From the NCBI RefSeq assembly GCF_030445035.2, contig NC_080673.1, positions 157,662,216 to 157,726,215 on the forward strand: a stretch of DNA of 64,000 nucleotides, given 5' to 3'. Position numbers and translations under genes: made by a program. The notes beneath the pieces are model-generated. The model had not been told where the DNA came from. It ran no database searches and saw only the letters and a program-made list of their open reading frames with translations. The stretch comes from Dasypus novemcinctus. Lineage: Eukaryota; Chordata; Mammalia; Cingulata; Dasypodidae. Shown one piece after another: positions 39,901-51,900 of the stretch (its first letter is position 1; each line of letters opens with the position of its first letter).

Positions 39901-42900
39901 CATTAAGAGAACCAGGAAAAAGTGGTGTCACTTTTTTGATGTATCTTCCAAGGAAACTTAACATTGCTTCTTCTATGGTTTGGTCAGAGCAGACACAAGT
40001 CCCACCCAGATTTAAAGGAAAGGAACAGACACCTCCCCACTCAACGGGAGGAGAGTCAAAAGAGTTGAGGATGTGTTTTTAAAACCACTGTATCATCCAT
40101 TTTATTCTATTTATTCTTAATAAATTTACTTTATATGAAAGTACTATTATATAATTGTAAAAATGTACAACAAAAATATCTCACAGGTTTATCATCTAAA
40201 TAGATTGTTTTCATTTGTCTGGGTTAATTACTAGGAAAAATGCAATTTTTTTTTCCTGTTTACCTATTGTTATTTTTTCTCAGCTTTACCACTTACTGAT
40301 TGTGTGACGGTGAGTCAATTTATTAACTTCTTTGGGCCTCAATTCCCTCATCTGTGGAATTAGGGAAATAACAGTTCCTACCTCAAAGTGTTGGTGTGGG
40401 CATTAAGTGAGATAGTCTAAGGAAAGTCTTAAGAACAATACCTAGCATCAGTAAGTCCCCAATAAAGGTAAATTCTTGTTTTAGAAAGATTATTGCTAAA
40501 AACATTCATTGTGCATTTCCCTTAACATTAGAGCATGAGGGTTTTTGTATTTTTCTAGCACTGTATTTATCTCCTCTCCCACTGTCTCTCCTTTACTTCC
40601 TCATCACCTTCAAGGTAATCCAGTTACAGCCTGGTGGATATTCCTCCACAGCTATTAACACACATGTTTGTCATGGGGTGTCATTATTTATGCTTACAAT
40701 TTAGAATCACACTATCTACTTTCCTTTGTAAATTGTTTTCCTCATTTTGCAATATATCATGGTCATCCTTCCAGGCCAATTGATACAGGTCTAACTTACT
40801 CATTTTCAAAGCTAAATGATATTCCATAGCATAGATTTATCTTTACTTACTCAATTGATCCCCAGTTGATGGACATACAGGTTAGTTCCAGTTTGCTGCT
40901 ATTTTAACAATGCTGTAATAAATCTCCTTGTACAAAGATACTCTCTTACTGTTACTCTTGTTTCTATAGAATAAAGTCCCAGCACGTCCTATATGATAGG
41001 CTCTAAGCTCCATATGGAGAGAGAGAGATGGATACACATCTCCTTCTTCAAGGAGCTAACTAATCCGGTGATGAGATAAGCATTTAAACAAATAATTAGA
41101 ATACAATGTGATAAGTCATCATAAAATGGACTTACGTATATCCAGTTATTTTATTGCTCTTGTGGGGAAAATAAATATAAAAAATCAAACCAATACCTTC
41201 TCTGAGAATTTCTAGTGTGCAACTCAGAGTTATTGGAAGAATCTTCTTAGTATGTAAAGAAATACACTGCAATGTTATTCCTTCGGATGGGGCCAGGCAT
41301 TTCCAGATGTATTTTCTATGTCTTTCTTTAAAAAAAAAAAGTGTATTTTTTATTTATTTCTCCCCCCCTCCCTCCATTGTCTGCTCTCTATGTCCATTTG
41401 CCGTGTTCTTCTGTGTCTGCTTGTATTCTCAATAGGTGACTCTGGGAACCCATCCTGGGACCAGAGTGGGAGAGAGGTGATCATTCTCTTGCTCTACCTC
41501 AGCTTGCTAGTTCTCTGTTTCTTCTATTGTTTCTTCTGTGTCTCTCTTTTGTTGCATCATCTTGCTGTGTCAGCTCTCCATGTGGGTGGCTCCACTCCTG
41601 GGTGGTCTGCCCTCCTGCATGGGGCTGCACTCCTTGCACAGAGGCCACTCCTTGCACAGGGGGAACTCTGTGCATGGTGAAAATCCTTGTGCATAGCAAC
41701 AATCCTTGTGCATGCAGCACTCCACATGGGCCAGCTCGCCACATGGGCCAGGAGGCCCTGGGTATCGAACCCTGGGCCTCCTATGTGGTAGGCAGAAGCT
41801 CTGTCTGTTGAGCCATACCTGCTTCTCTCCATGTCTTTCTTATAAGCCTTTGAGAAGCAAAAGACTTTACTAGCATGACTACATCAAAATATGACTACCT
41901 AAGTGAATCCAATAGTTCTTTAATGGAACAATAGTCTTTATGTACTAGTTAATCCAGTTTCATATGCTGCTTTGTCATTTCCATATATGATGTTCAAGAT
42001 TTTGCTTTCACTGACAGATCTAAGGAGAAACCTTGCACTAGAGAATAAATATGTGTCCATGATTATGAAAAAGAATATGATATCAAAGCTCTTGGTGAAA
42101 TTTCATGGAACACTATGTGGACCTATAAAGAGGAGTTGGCCCATCCATAAGAAGTTAGAAATTGCCCAGGTTCAAACAAGCCTCTGCTTGAATATGTCTT
42201 AATAACCCCAATTCTATTTTCTAATCTCCCCAGTGGCCCTGCAAGTTTTGAGTAACTACTAATTGTAAGCCTTATTCCTTGCTGGAGTCCTCAATTGCTG
42301 CAATTAATGGGATTTACTTCATATCCTGATCCTGCACTTTGGCAAAGACCAGCATGACCCAGTTGTAGGTCTTCTGAAGCTTGTCTCTTTTAATTGTATT
42401 GGTGGAAAAAGACATGTTTGTTTTGCTTTTCCATAGAGAAGTATTTAAAAATCTTAAATGAAAATTAAAAACAGAACATGAGCTACTAAGTTGACTAGAT
42501 CATGTCCCACATGCCCTAAAAGCAATTCAACTTCAGAAGTTCTAAGCAAGAAAGACCTAAACTTTCAGGGATAATTTAACAATCAATTTTTCTGCCTTCT
42601 TCCATGCCTGAAAGACTTAAAGAAGAACTTCCTAGCCTGTCACATAACTAGTAATTGTCAAAAGCATCTAATTCTTCTCTAAGAAACCTGCATGAAAAAC
42701 TACCATCCCACCATGTGAGTAGAACATTTAACCCTAGCAAGTAATCCACGTCTTGATTTCTACCACACCAGCTCTTCGACTCCACCAAGACTTTTGCTTG
42801 CTTGTCTGTACTTCACCCTATTATCTCAGCCCATCAGTCAGCTTCTCATCTCCTTTCCTTCCCTAGCCTACTTAGTTTCCTGTGCTCATCACTTCAGTTT

Positions 42901-45900
42901 CCTCACTAGTAAATTTGACTTCTTCATCCTTAGATCTTTCTATCATGCTCCAACTGAGTCCGTGTAAATACCACATTTTCTAATGATATATCAGTGATCT
43001 CTAGAACTAGGGAGAACAGTTCCCCAAAGAATACAGATAGGTGCCACACCTGACAATGAGTATCTGTGGACCCTTAATTTTACTTAATCGTTCTACCCAT
43101 CTCTGGACAGCTCCCTCTTTCATTGTCCATAGAATGAAGTCATTGTGCCTGCCCTTCTGCCCCTGATCTGAGTCTTTTTTTTTTTTTTTACTTTTTAAAT
43201 CTCTCCCCTGCCCCCATTGTCTGCTCTCTGTCTATTCTCTGTGTGTTCTTCTGTGTCCATTTGCACCCTCGGCAGTACTGGGAAACTGCATCTCTTTTTT
43301 GTTGCATCATCTTGCTGCGTCAGCTTTCTATGTGTGCAGTGCCACTGCTGGACAGGTTGAGTTTTTTTTGCACGGAGCAGCTCTTTGCAGGGTGCACTTC
43401 TTGTGCATGGGGCACCCACACACAGGGGCACCCCTGCGTGGCACGGCACTCCTTGCACACTCAGCACTGCATGTGGGACAGCTCACCACCTGGGTCAGGA
43501 GGCTCTGGATTTGAACCCTGGACCTCCCATGTGGTAGGTGGATGCTCTATCAGTTGAGGTACGTCCGCTTCTTTTAATACTCTTAGAAATGGAAGTGAGA
43601 GATTTGGTTTGACTTTTTTACAATAACCTCTTTTTCTTCTAGTTGATTACCAACTATGACAGTCATGTACAATTTATTGTTCAATTTCAACTACTTGAGG
43701 GATTCGATCCATTCCCTTTAGTAACAATGTCCACTAAAACAGAAATTCTCCTTTTTGGGATCCATACCTCCCCTTAAACGCTGTTTATGAGAATCATTGG
43801 GGAGTGGTCAAGCATGTTTTTAAAAGCTCCAAGTGACTCTAACCTGACCCAATGCTTCCCACTGCCCTCTCCCTACAGAGGTATTATCTGTCATTCCTTC
43901 CCTCTCCAGTGGAGAATGTCTGGTCTAGGATGTAGATTGAAGTGGCCTAAACTATGTATCTATCTAGGTTCTTTCCTCTCGGTGCTTTTTTCTTAAACTT
44001 TCTAGTTATTTACTCATTTCTTCCAGTCTTAACTACCTAACCGTGCCATGCACCATGCACCTGAACCTGCACAACTAACCATTGTGGAGAATATCAGACA
44101 CACAACGGCTAACTGAACTAATTTCAAATGTATGATATGAATCTCCAATGAGTGTCTAACACTGTGGGACACTACTACCATATATGCACAAAGGTCACCT
44201 TTTTACCCTCAAAGACAACTATTTGCTATTTTTCCCACTCCTCAAATCTCCAAACCCATCACTGACCTTACTTCATACTTTTTGGAGAAAATAGATGCTA
44301 TCAGATCTTGCACCTAATCTCACCACTTTTCCAAGAAATTACCTGCTTCTATGGCTGCTTTCTCTACCTCCCTTCAAGTTATGGTGGAAGATGTATCTCT
44401 GCTTCTATTTGAGGCCAATCACATCCCCTCTCACTCTGCAAATACTTTACTCATAAAATTACTGTTTCGATTTTTTGTGGAATAATCATTCCCTTCAGCA
44501 AACATATCTTAATATCACTAACCTTAAACCCTCTTCTCTTGAATTTATATTCCCTCTCCAGTTATTGCCTCATTTCATCTACCATTCACAGTAAAACTCT
44601 TAAAAAGGGTTTCCACTTCCCCACTTGCCATTTCCTCCTCACCCCACTCAGGTTGGGGTCTCATCAAGGTCAGTACAGAAATGGTGCTTATCAAAGTTTC
44701 TAATGACTTCCATTTTGCCAAATCCAAAGGTAGATTCAGTCCAATGGTTTTTAACTCTAATACAAGATCCAAAGGTGTTTTTTTTGTTTTTTTTTTAACT
44801 CCCTGGAACCCTTCCCAGTATTTGATCTCTGTTTCTTCTTGAAGTACTTCTAAAGTAACAAAAAAAAATCAATTTGTTTTTTCTTACTTTACTGACCTAC
44901 CTTTTTTTCTTTTTCCAGATTCTCATCAAATATTCATCAAATATTTCAGTGCTTCAGGGCCCAATCCTTGGCCTTCTTATACATCTACACTGTCTCATCT
45001 AGTCACGCTATTTTAAATATTATTTGTTCATTAACATCAAATTTATATATCTCCAGCCCAATCCAGATTTTCCCTCATCCACAACACTATCCCAGTAGCT
45101 TCAAATTTATATATCTAACTGTTTAGATGCATGCCCATTTGCTTATATACTAAACATCCTGCTTTACATGGCTAAAACAAAGCTTTTGATTCCTGATCTC
45201 CTGACTGATAAAATAATCATATACTTCAAAAGTGTTCCCCATCTGAGTAAAAGTCATTATTATCCATTAGTTTACTAATACCCCAAACCTAGAAGTCATC
45301 TTAATTCCTTTCCCATTCACTCCATCATCCAAAATCTAGCTTGAACACAACCATGCCTCAACATCTTCATTGCTATAATTCTAGTCCAAGACATGATTTT
45401 TGGTCTGGACTATGCTAACAGTTTATTTAGTCTTTTTGGTTACTCTTCCCTTATTGTCTATTATCTAATTTTCTAAAATGTAAATCAGACCAGTCATTCC
45501 CTTGCTTAAAACCCTACAAAGCCTTCCCATTGTAACAAAAAGAAAATCTATGTTTCTTATCATGGCCTTTAAGACCTAGCCCCTGCCTTTTTTGACTATA
45601 CCTCCTTCTAGTCTCCCCATCACTCAGTGGCTTCCAACCATATCACCTTCTTTCTGCTACTGAAATAATACTCCAAGCTCAATCCTGCCCCAGGAACTTT
45701 GTATTTGCTGTTTCTCCAGCTTGGAGCAATCCTATATAGTCACAAAGCTTTCTCCTTCCCATGAATTTAAATGTCACTTTCTCAAAGGCTTTCCCGACCC
45801 ATCCTAGCTAATGTGATCACCCTCACCCCAGTCACCTCTTTATCATTTTACCCTATATTTTCACTTCTAAGTGCCTGAGACTATCTTATTCATTTCTATA

Positions 45901-48900
45901 TACTTTTCGACTATATAGCCTAGTAGAATGAAAGATCTCTGAGGGCATGAAGTCTGTCTGCCTTCCCTGCCCTTATGTTTTTAGGTCTTTGAGCATGGCA
46001 TATAGCAGCCACTCAATAAGTACTTGTGAACTGTTAACCAGCCCTTCCTTGGTGTTTCTTAGTAATCATCTGTAGTTCTTTCAATACCTAGAGCTATAAT
46101 TTGTCTGGAAGTTCAAATGCTAACTCATCTGCAGAAGGTCAGTGATCTCTCACTGGCTCTTCCCATGTCTTTGGCCTCACATCAATTTAATATTTCAGTA
46201 AATTAATTTAATATTTCAGTATATTAAGCGTCTGTATATTTTCATCACAAAGAAGATGAATATTCTGGATATTGTGTGAAGATCATTCTCTTTGAGTGGG
46301 GAAATTGGAAGTAAAGGCAGCTCCAAAGAATTTTGCTGTATCTTAGTTATCTGCCATTAAATGTTCTGTCACAGACAACGATTTCCTTTTTTCTTATTTT
46401 CTTGCACATTATTTCAATGGGAAGCCATTTTTACTATCCTTGCTTTTTTTTTTTTTTTTAAACAAGCCCCTGCCTGCTTAGTGTACACCTGAGATTACCT
46501 GACAATGACTATGCTTTCATGTTACTCTTTGGTGATAGACTTTGCGGTTTCAAAGCTCAGAGCTACTCATGTAGCCACATTTACTTTTTAGTGGATTCTT
46601 TATTTTCTCAATTACTTCAATCATTTGTAATGGTAGCATCAGGATTTGTCACTTAAAATATCCCATCTTTGTTGAGCTGTACTTGCCTTAGGAGTCTCTA
46701 GATGCATGACAATATCTGCAATTTTTTCAGAACATTCTGAAATCTGATTCCCTAAGTTCCTAATATGTATCTGCTATCTTCTTATTTTGCTTTTGTGGAC
46801 CCTGGGATAACAGAATAGCTTACTTTCTGTAATTTTATCACTAATGACTAGCTTTCCATCACATCTGGAAGAGATGTTCAGAAAGGGGAAAATTTTTTCC
46901 AATGGTCCGTATATCTGCCATCATATCACTTGTCAGTGGGTCTCCCTTCAGTCCATGTGCTTTTTATTCTGTGACCAGCATCAGATTCCTCCAGTTTGTT
47001 GATGCCTGTGGACCTTTTCTTTGTTTCAGAGAAGTTCTGAGGAAAGAGTGTGATCTAGGATTAAGGGGTTTGAAGGACAAGAATTCTATCGTTCTCTATC
47101 ACTTACTAGCTCTGATACCTAAGATGAGTCATTCATCCACTCTGAGTCACTGCTTTCTTATCTCTAAAAGGGAATACAGGTTCATATTTACATCTCACAG
47201 TTTTTGAAAAGATCATTTGAAATACTGTGTCAAATATTTTACAAACTACTGAGTAGAGATAGCATATTAGTGAAGAAAACAAGCTGCCAATCTACTTTGC
47301 TTATTGTATAAATTTTATAACTTTTAGATGAATTTAAAACTAGAGATACTTTACATAAAATTCATAACTTTGGCATCCCTTGAAAAATGGAACAAATGTC
47401 ACCCTGATAGCAATCAGCTGGAGCTGAGAGGTCACAAGCCCTCGCTGACTGTGGGCAGGGGATTCTGGCTGACACAGACTCATAGACTTAGACGCCGCTC
47501 CTTACCCATAGACCACCTTATTCTAAAATATTTTAACCTTGTATGTTTCAGAGAATTCTCTAAAAATACAAAGGGTGGAGCACAGAAATAAGAGGGTCCT
47601 AAGATCTGTAGAAGAGTAGCAACAAGGCAGTAAGATTTGTAGAAGAGCAGCAACAAGGCAGTTGTGTGATACTCCTTTACCTAGTACCTTTGAGCTACCT
47701 CCAAGTCACCACTTAACTATGCTTTCTCTGGGGTTAAGTCTTGTAGAATAGGGGCATTTCTATTGCAGGGGTTAATTATAAATATTATTTTTCATTTGTT
47801 AAAATGGAAAAGTGTTAAGTATAAAATAGTCAAAGCAAAATATGAAAGTGTGAAAGAAGGAAAATGTGCTCTTAAAATAAGATAGAATATCTCTAAGCCT
47901 GGCTGTCTGGATTAAGTGAAAATGTGGGCTTTTCATGTTCAAACTAGAATTGAGTATGGCAACATACAAACTGAAGTGACTGGTTATCCTGTCCAGGTAC
48001 ATTGTATAATACATGTACTTCTATATAAATTTTCCTATATAATGCATCTAAGGAATCTAAGTAGCTGGGTTTTCTTTCTAGAGTTGATCATTGAAAAATT
48101 TTAAGTGAAAATCATATTATCTCATTTTTTCCCATAAAGTATATTCCTTATTCACACAGCAAGATAGACACAAAACAAATTAGATTCTAAATGTGAATTT
48201 CTGGTAACAAAACAAAGTATCATCTAGAGTAGGAATGAAATGAAAAAGAAAAAAAAAATCTATGTTAATAACTTCCTTAGCCATTTCATTGTGGTTGGCA
48301 GATTTTCACCTGAGCTCATCTTGGCTGCTTCATCACCCACAGACTATGAGGATCCTTGCATAAACTTTTTGAAGGTTATGCTGCTTTGAGGTCTGAAAAG
48401 CAGTCCCCTTAATGCTGAAGATTTTCAACTGCTATACTTGTTTTTTCCTTTGTAGCCAGTTTAGCTTTTTTCACCTAAAATAGGCACACAAACATGATCT
48501 TTTCCTATTTGAATCTCTAATGGGTACTTTTTTTCCCTTTTTTAAAAAATTAAAGTTAATAGATCACAAGGAATATTACATTAAAAAACATAAAAAACAA
48601 AAAACATATGAGGTTCCCATATAACCCACTCCCCACCCCCACCACATCATTTTTGTAAATTGTATTTTTTTGAAGATATATACATCACACAAAAAAAGTT
48701 ACTCTAAAAAATACAAGAGGTTCCTCTATACCCCCCACCCCACCACACCACTCCTCCCACACCAACAACCTCCCTCATCATTGTGGCACCCTCATCGCAC
48801 TCAGTGAACGCATTTTGGGGCACTGCTTCTCTACACAGATAATAGTTTACCCTGTAGTTCACACTCTCCCCTAGTACATTCAGTGGGTTATGGCAGGATA

Positions 48901-51900
48901 TATAAAGTCCAGCATCTGACCCTGAAATATCATTACGGACAACTCAAAATCCCAGGAATGCCCCCACATCACATCTCTTCTACCCTCTCTCTAATGGGGA
49001 CTTTTGAACTGATACTTGGTGACATGACATTTGCATAGCCAGCGTTTCTCATTCTTCTCTTTGCTTCTACCCAGAGGAAGGGATTTCTCTGCCATTATTC
49101 CTGGTCATTCTTTATAACACATGCTTAATATCCAGTTTTAACATTACTTTATTTTAGGTTCCCCTTTTAAATAGCAGGTTGTTGTTGTTTTCCCTGGACT
49201 TTGCCAGATTAAGGAAAAATCATTAAAAAGTCTTCACTATTTTAATTTAATTACAATAAATAGAAAAAGCAAAAACCAATATCACTGAGAAGTATGTGAA
49301 TTTCCTATGTACTTTTTGGTTTTGCTTTTGGTAAATATTAATGCCATAAGGATAGTGGTTTATATAGCAAGAGACTACTGCATACAGTTCATAATGTTTA
49401 GCAATTTTATTGACACCTTTTTTTTCATCTTTAGAATTAGATTAACCTCAATGCATTAATTAAGTCTGCAATTTTGATGTTATTCCATTTTATTACAAAT
49501 AGTTTGGAGTGTTCGACTGTCTGAAATTCTGTTTATGATTTAAGCAGGTTGGTAACTGTCAAAAACAAAATTTTGTAGTACTGTTTCAAGGGAATGAGGC
49601 TATTAAATAGGCAGAGATTTGTGGTAAATTATTACTCAGTTTCACATGTTTGAAACAATAGACTCTCAAGGGAAAATTGAATATCCCAAGTGGCCATTCA
49701 CTTACTCCTCTAGATTAATAAATAAAGGAAGGGAAGAAGAGAAAAAGAAAGGAAAGAAGGAAGGGATAAAGGGAGAAGGGAAGAAAATGAAAGAAGGAAG
49801 GAAGGGAAAAAAGGGAAGGAAGAGAGGAAAAGAGGAAGGGAGGAGGAAAAGAAAAGAATGAAAGATGTATTTTTTGAGTGACAAATAATTTTTAATGAAA
49901 ATTTCTTCTATAATATTATCTTGTAATGCTCATGAGATAGCATCTCCTATACTTTATTATAATTGTTTCTTTAATTGTCCATCTTCATTCAGTTCTAAAG
50001 AAAAAAGAAAAAAAATTACTGAAACCCAGGCCTTGGACCAAAAGGTTCTGTTTCAGTTGATATGAGATGATTCCCAGAGAAACAGTATTTTAAAAGCTTT
50101 CCAGATGATTTTTATTTTCAGTCTTGGTTGAAAAATGACTAATCTAGCTGGTTAAATCTACCTACTACAGTATTCCTTAAAGGAATAGATCATGAGGGCC
50201 TTGCAGATCATGGTTAAGAGTCTGGAATTAGTTTCAAGTGTGATGTGAAGCAGTTGGAGGGTTATGAGCATGACATGAACTTGATCTAATTTTATTTTTA
50301 AAAAGATCATTCTGATTGCTGTCAGGAAAACGAGTTATAGGGGCTAAGAGAAGGCCACCATTTTGGAGGCTATTGCAGTAGTCCAAGTAGATAAGAATAT
50401 CTCAAATTAGGATTTTAGTGGTGGAGGAGAGAGAAATTACAAGATTAAGGATATATTTAAAAGTAGGGTGGCAATGAAGTGGATGCATTTAAAGTTGGGT
50501 GTAAGAGAAAGAGAAGATTCAACTAGGTATCTGGTGGGCAGATTAGAGCAGGGGCAATTTTGTAAGCTTGTGGAGAAGGAAAAAGGGAATGAAACATTTT
50601 ATTTGGACATTAGAAAATAATCCATTGCCAGATGCATGGTAAGCATTCAGTAAAGCTTACTCATCCAAGTTAGTAAGTTGAATATACATTTGGGCATACA
50701 AGGTTGCAGCTCAGGGGAGAGGATAGAGCTGAGAATATAAATTTGGAAGTCAGTAGGGTACAGGTAGTATTTAAAGTCAATGGACTGGGGGCAATCATCA
50801 AAGGAATGAATATGGAATGAGAAGAGTAGTTTAAGTATAAAGATCTGGGGCACTTCAACACAAACACTGAGAGCAGGAGTGACCAGTGTGATCAGAGAGA
50901 GATGTGGAGTATAGCTAATCCTGGAAGACAAGTGAGGAAAGTGTTTTAAGGTGGGAATTGATTATATTGCCAAGTTTTCAAAAGCAACAGAAGCTGAATT
51001 GACTATTGGATTTGGAAACTTGGACGTCATGGTTGACCTTTTTAAACTGCTGGCTTGATATTTTTAGAAAGCTTTCCTGAAAACTTGATATTTCTCCCAG
51101 GAACTTGCCCCTTCATGAAAGGATCTCTCAACTTTGGTTTTTCTACTTCTTCATTGTCATTTTAATTCTTGTCTCCTGGCTCTTCCTCATATCTTTTCCT
51201 TACCTCTCCCTTTTCCCCAATAAATCAAGTAATTACCTGCCTGCCTTCTGAAATGAATGTTTTATTTTCAAGAATAGTCCCATTCAAGAATCACAGACTT
51301 TGCTGTCCACAACGATACTTATTTACTAATCACTCAGACAATTGTATAAATGCTTCTTATATGGATACATTGGAAGGTGGGTATGAAAATAGACAATATT
51401 TACAGAAATAAAATACTAAAAAAAAATGGGTATTAAAAGAGAAATCTGAGTTGAAAGTGCCAATAGCTCTTGAAATGTTATTTTAGGAGAGAAAATGCTG
51501 CTGTTTGGAAAGTAGTGCTTGGCATCAACAATCTAGACCACCCATCGATGTTCATGCAGACACTTGGAGTGAAGACCATCATCCAGCACCCTCGCTACAG
51601 CTGGGCAGTGGTGGACTATGACATCAGCATAGTTGAACTAAGTGAAGACATCAATGAGACAAGCTATGTCCGGCCCGTCTGCTTACCCAGCATGGGGCAG
51701 TTGGTGGAAGTCGATACGTACTGCTATATCACAGGCTGGGGGCACATGGGCAACAAAAGTAAGTCAGGATCCTCAAGAGCATTTACCATTCAGCTTGTAA
51801 CTAAAGAACCTTGCACTCCTTCTTAGCCTTTATAAAAGTAGAGCCCAAATAGTGATTACTTGGCATTTTTGTCACATTCTCTTCCTTCCATGCAATTCGT

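Larger units (their letters stand above)
39174..51486 (+). other. CORIN: CORIN intron (12.3 kb) within the protease domain
   Basis: The donor is GTAAGC and the acceptor is TGTTATTTTAG. The intron holds an LTR-like fragment (39630-39870), MIR copies (40290-40470, 47060-47235), an old L1 3' end (40590-40950), two DAS SINEs (41318-41841, 43172-43572), an L2 (45560-46035), a 31-bp tandem duplication (47600-47661), the lineage repeat tail (48540-48995) and a polypurine tract (49725-49868). Positions 41850-43170, 43580-45550, 46040-47050, 47670-48530 and 49870-51486 show no gene. Positions 50130-50950 have the feel of an old repeat ('GGCTATTGCAGTAGTCCAAG') that I cannot name. Confidence 0.75.

Noticed and set aside
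49646..49884. Lys/Glu-rich and Phe/Pro/Ser-rich frames
   Set aside because: They come from polypurine composition on one strand and polypyrimidine on the other.
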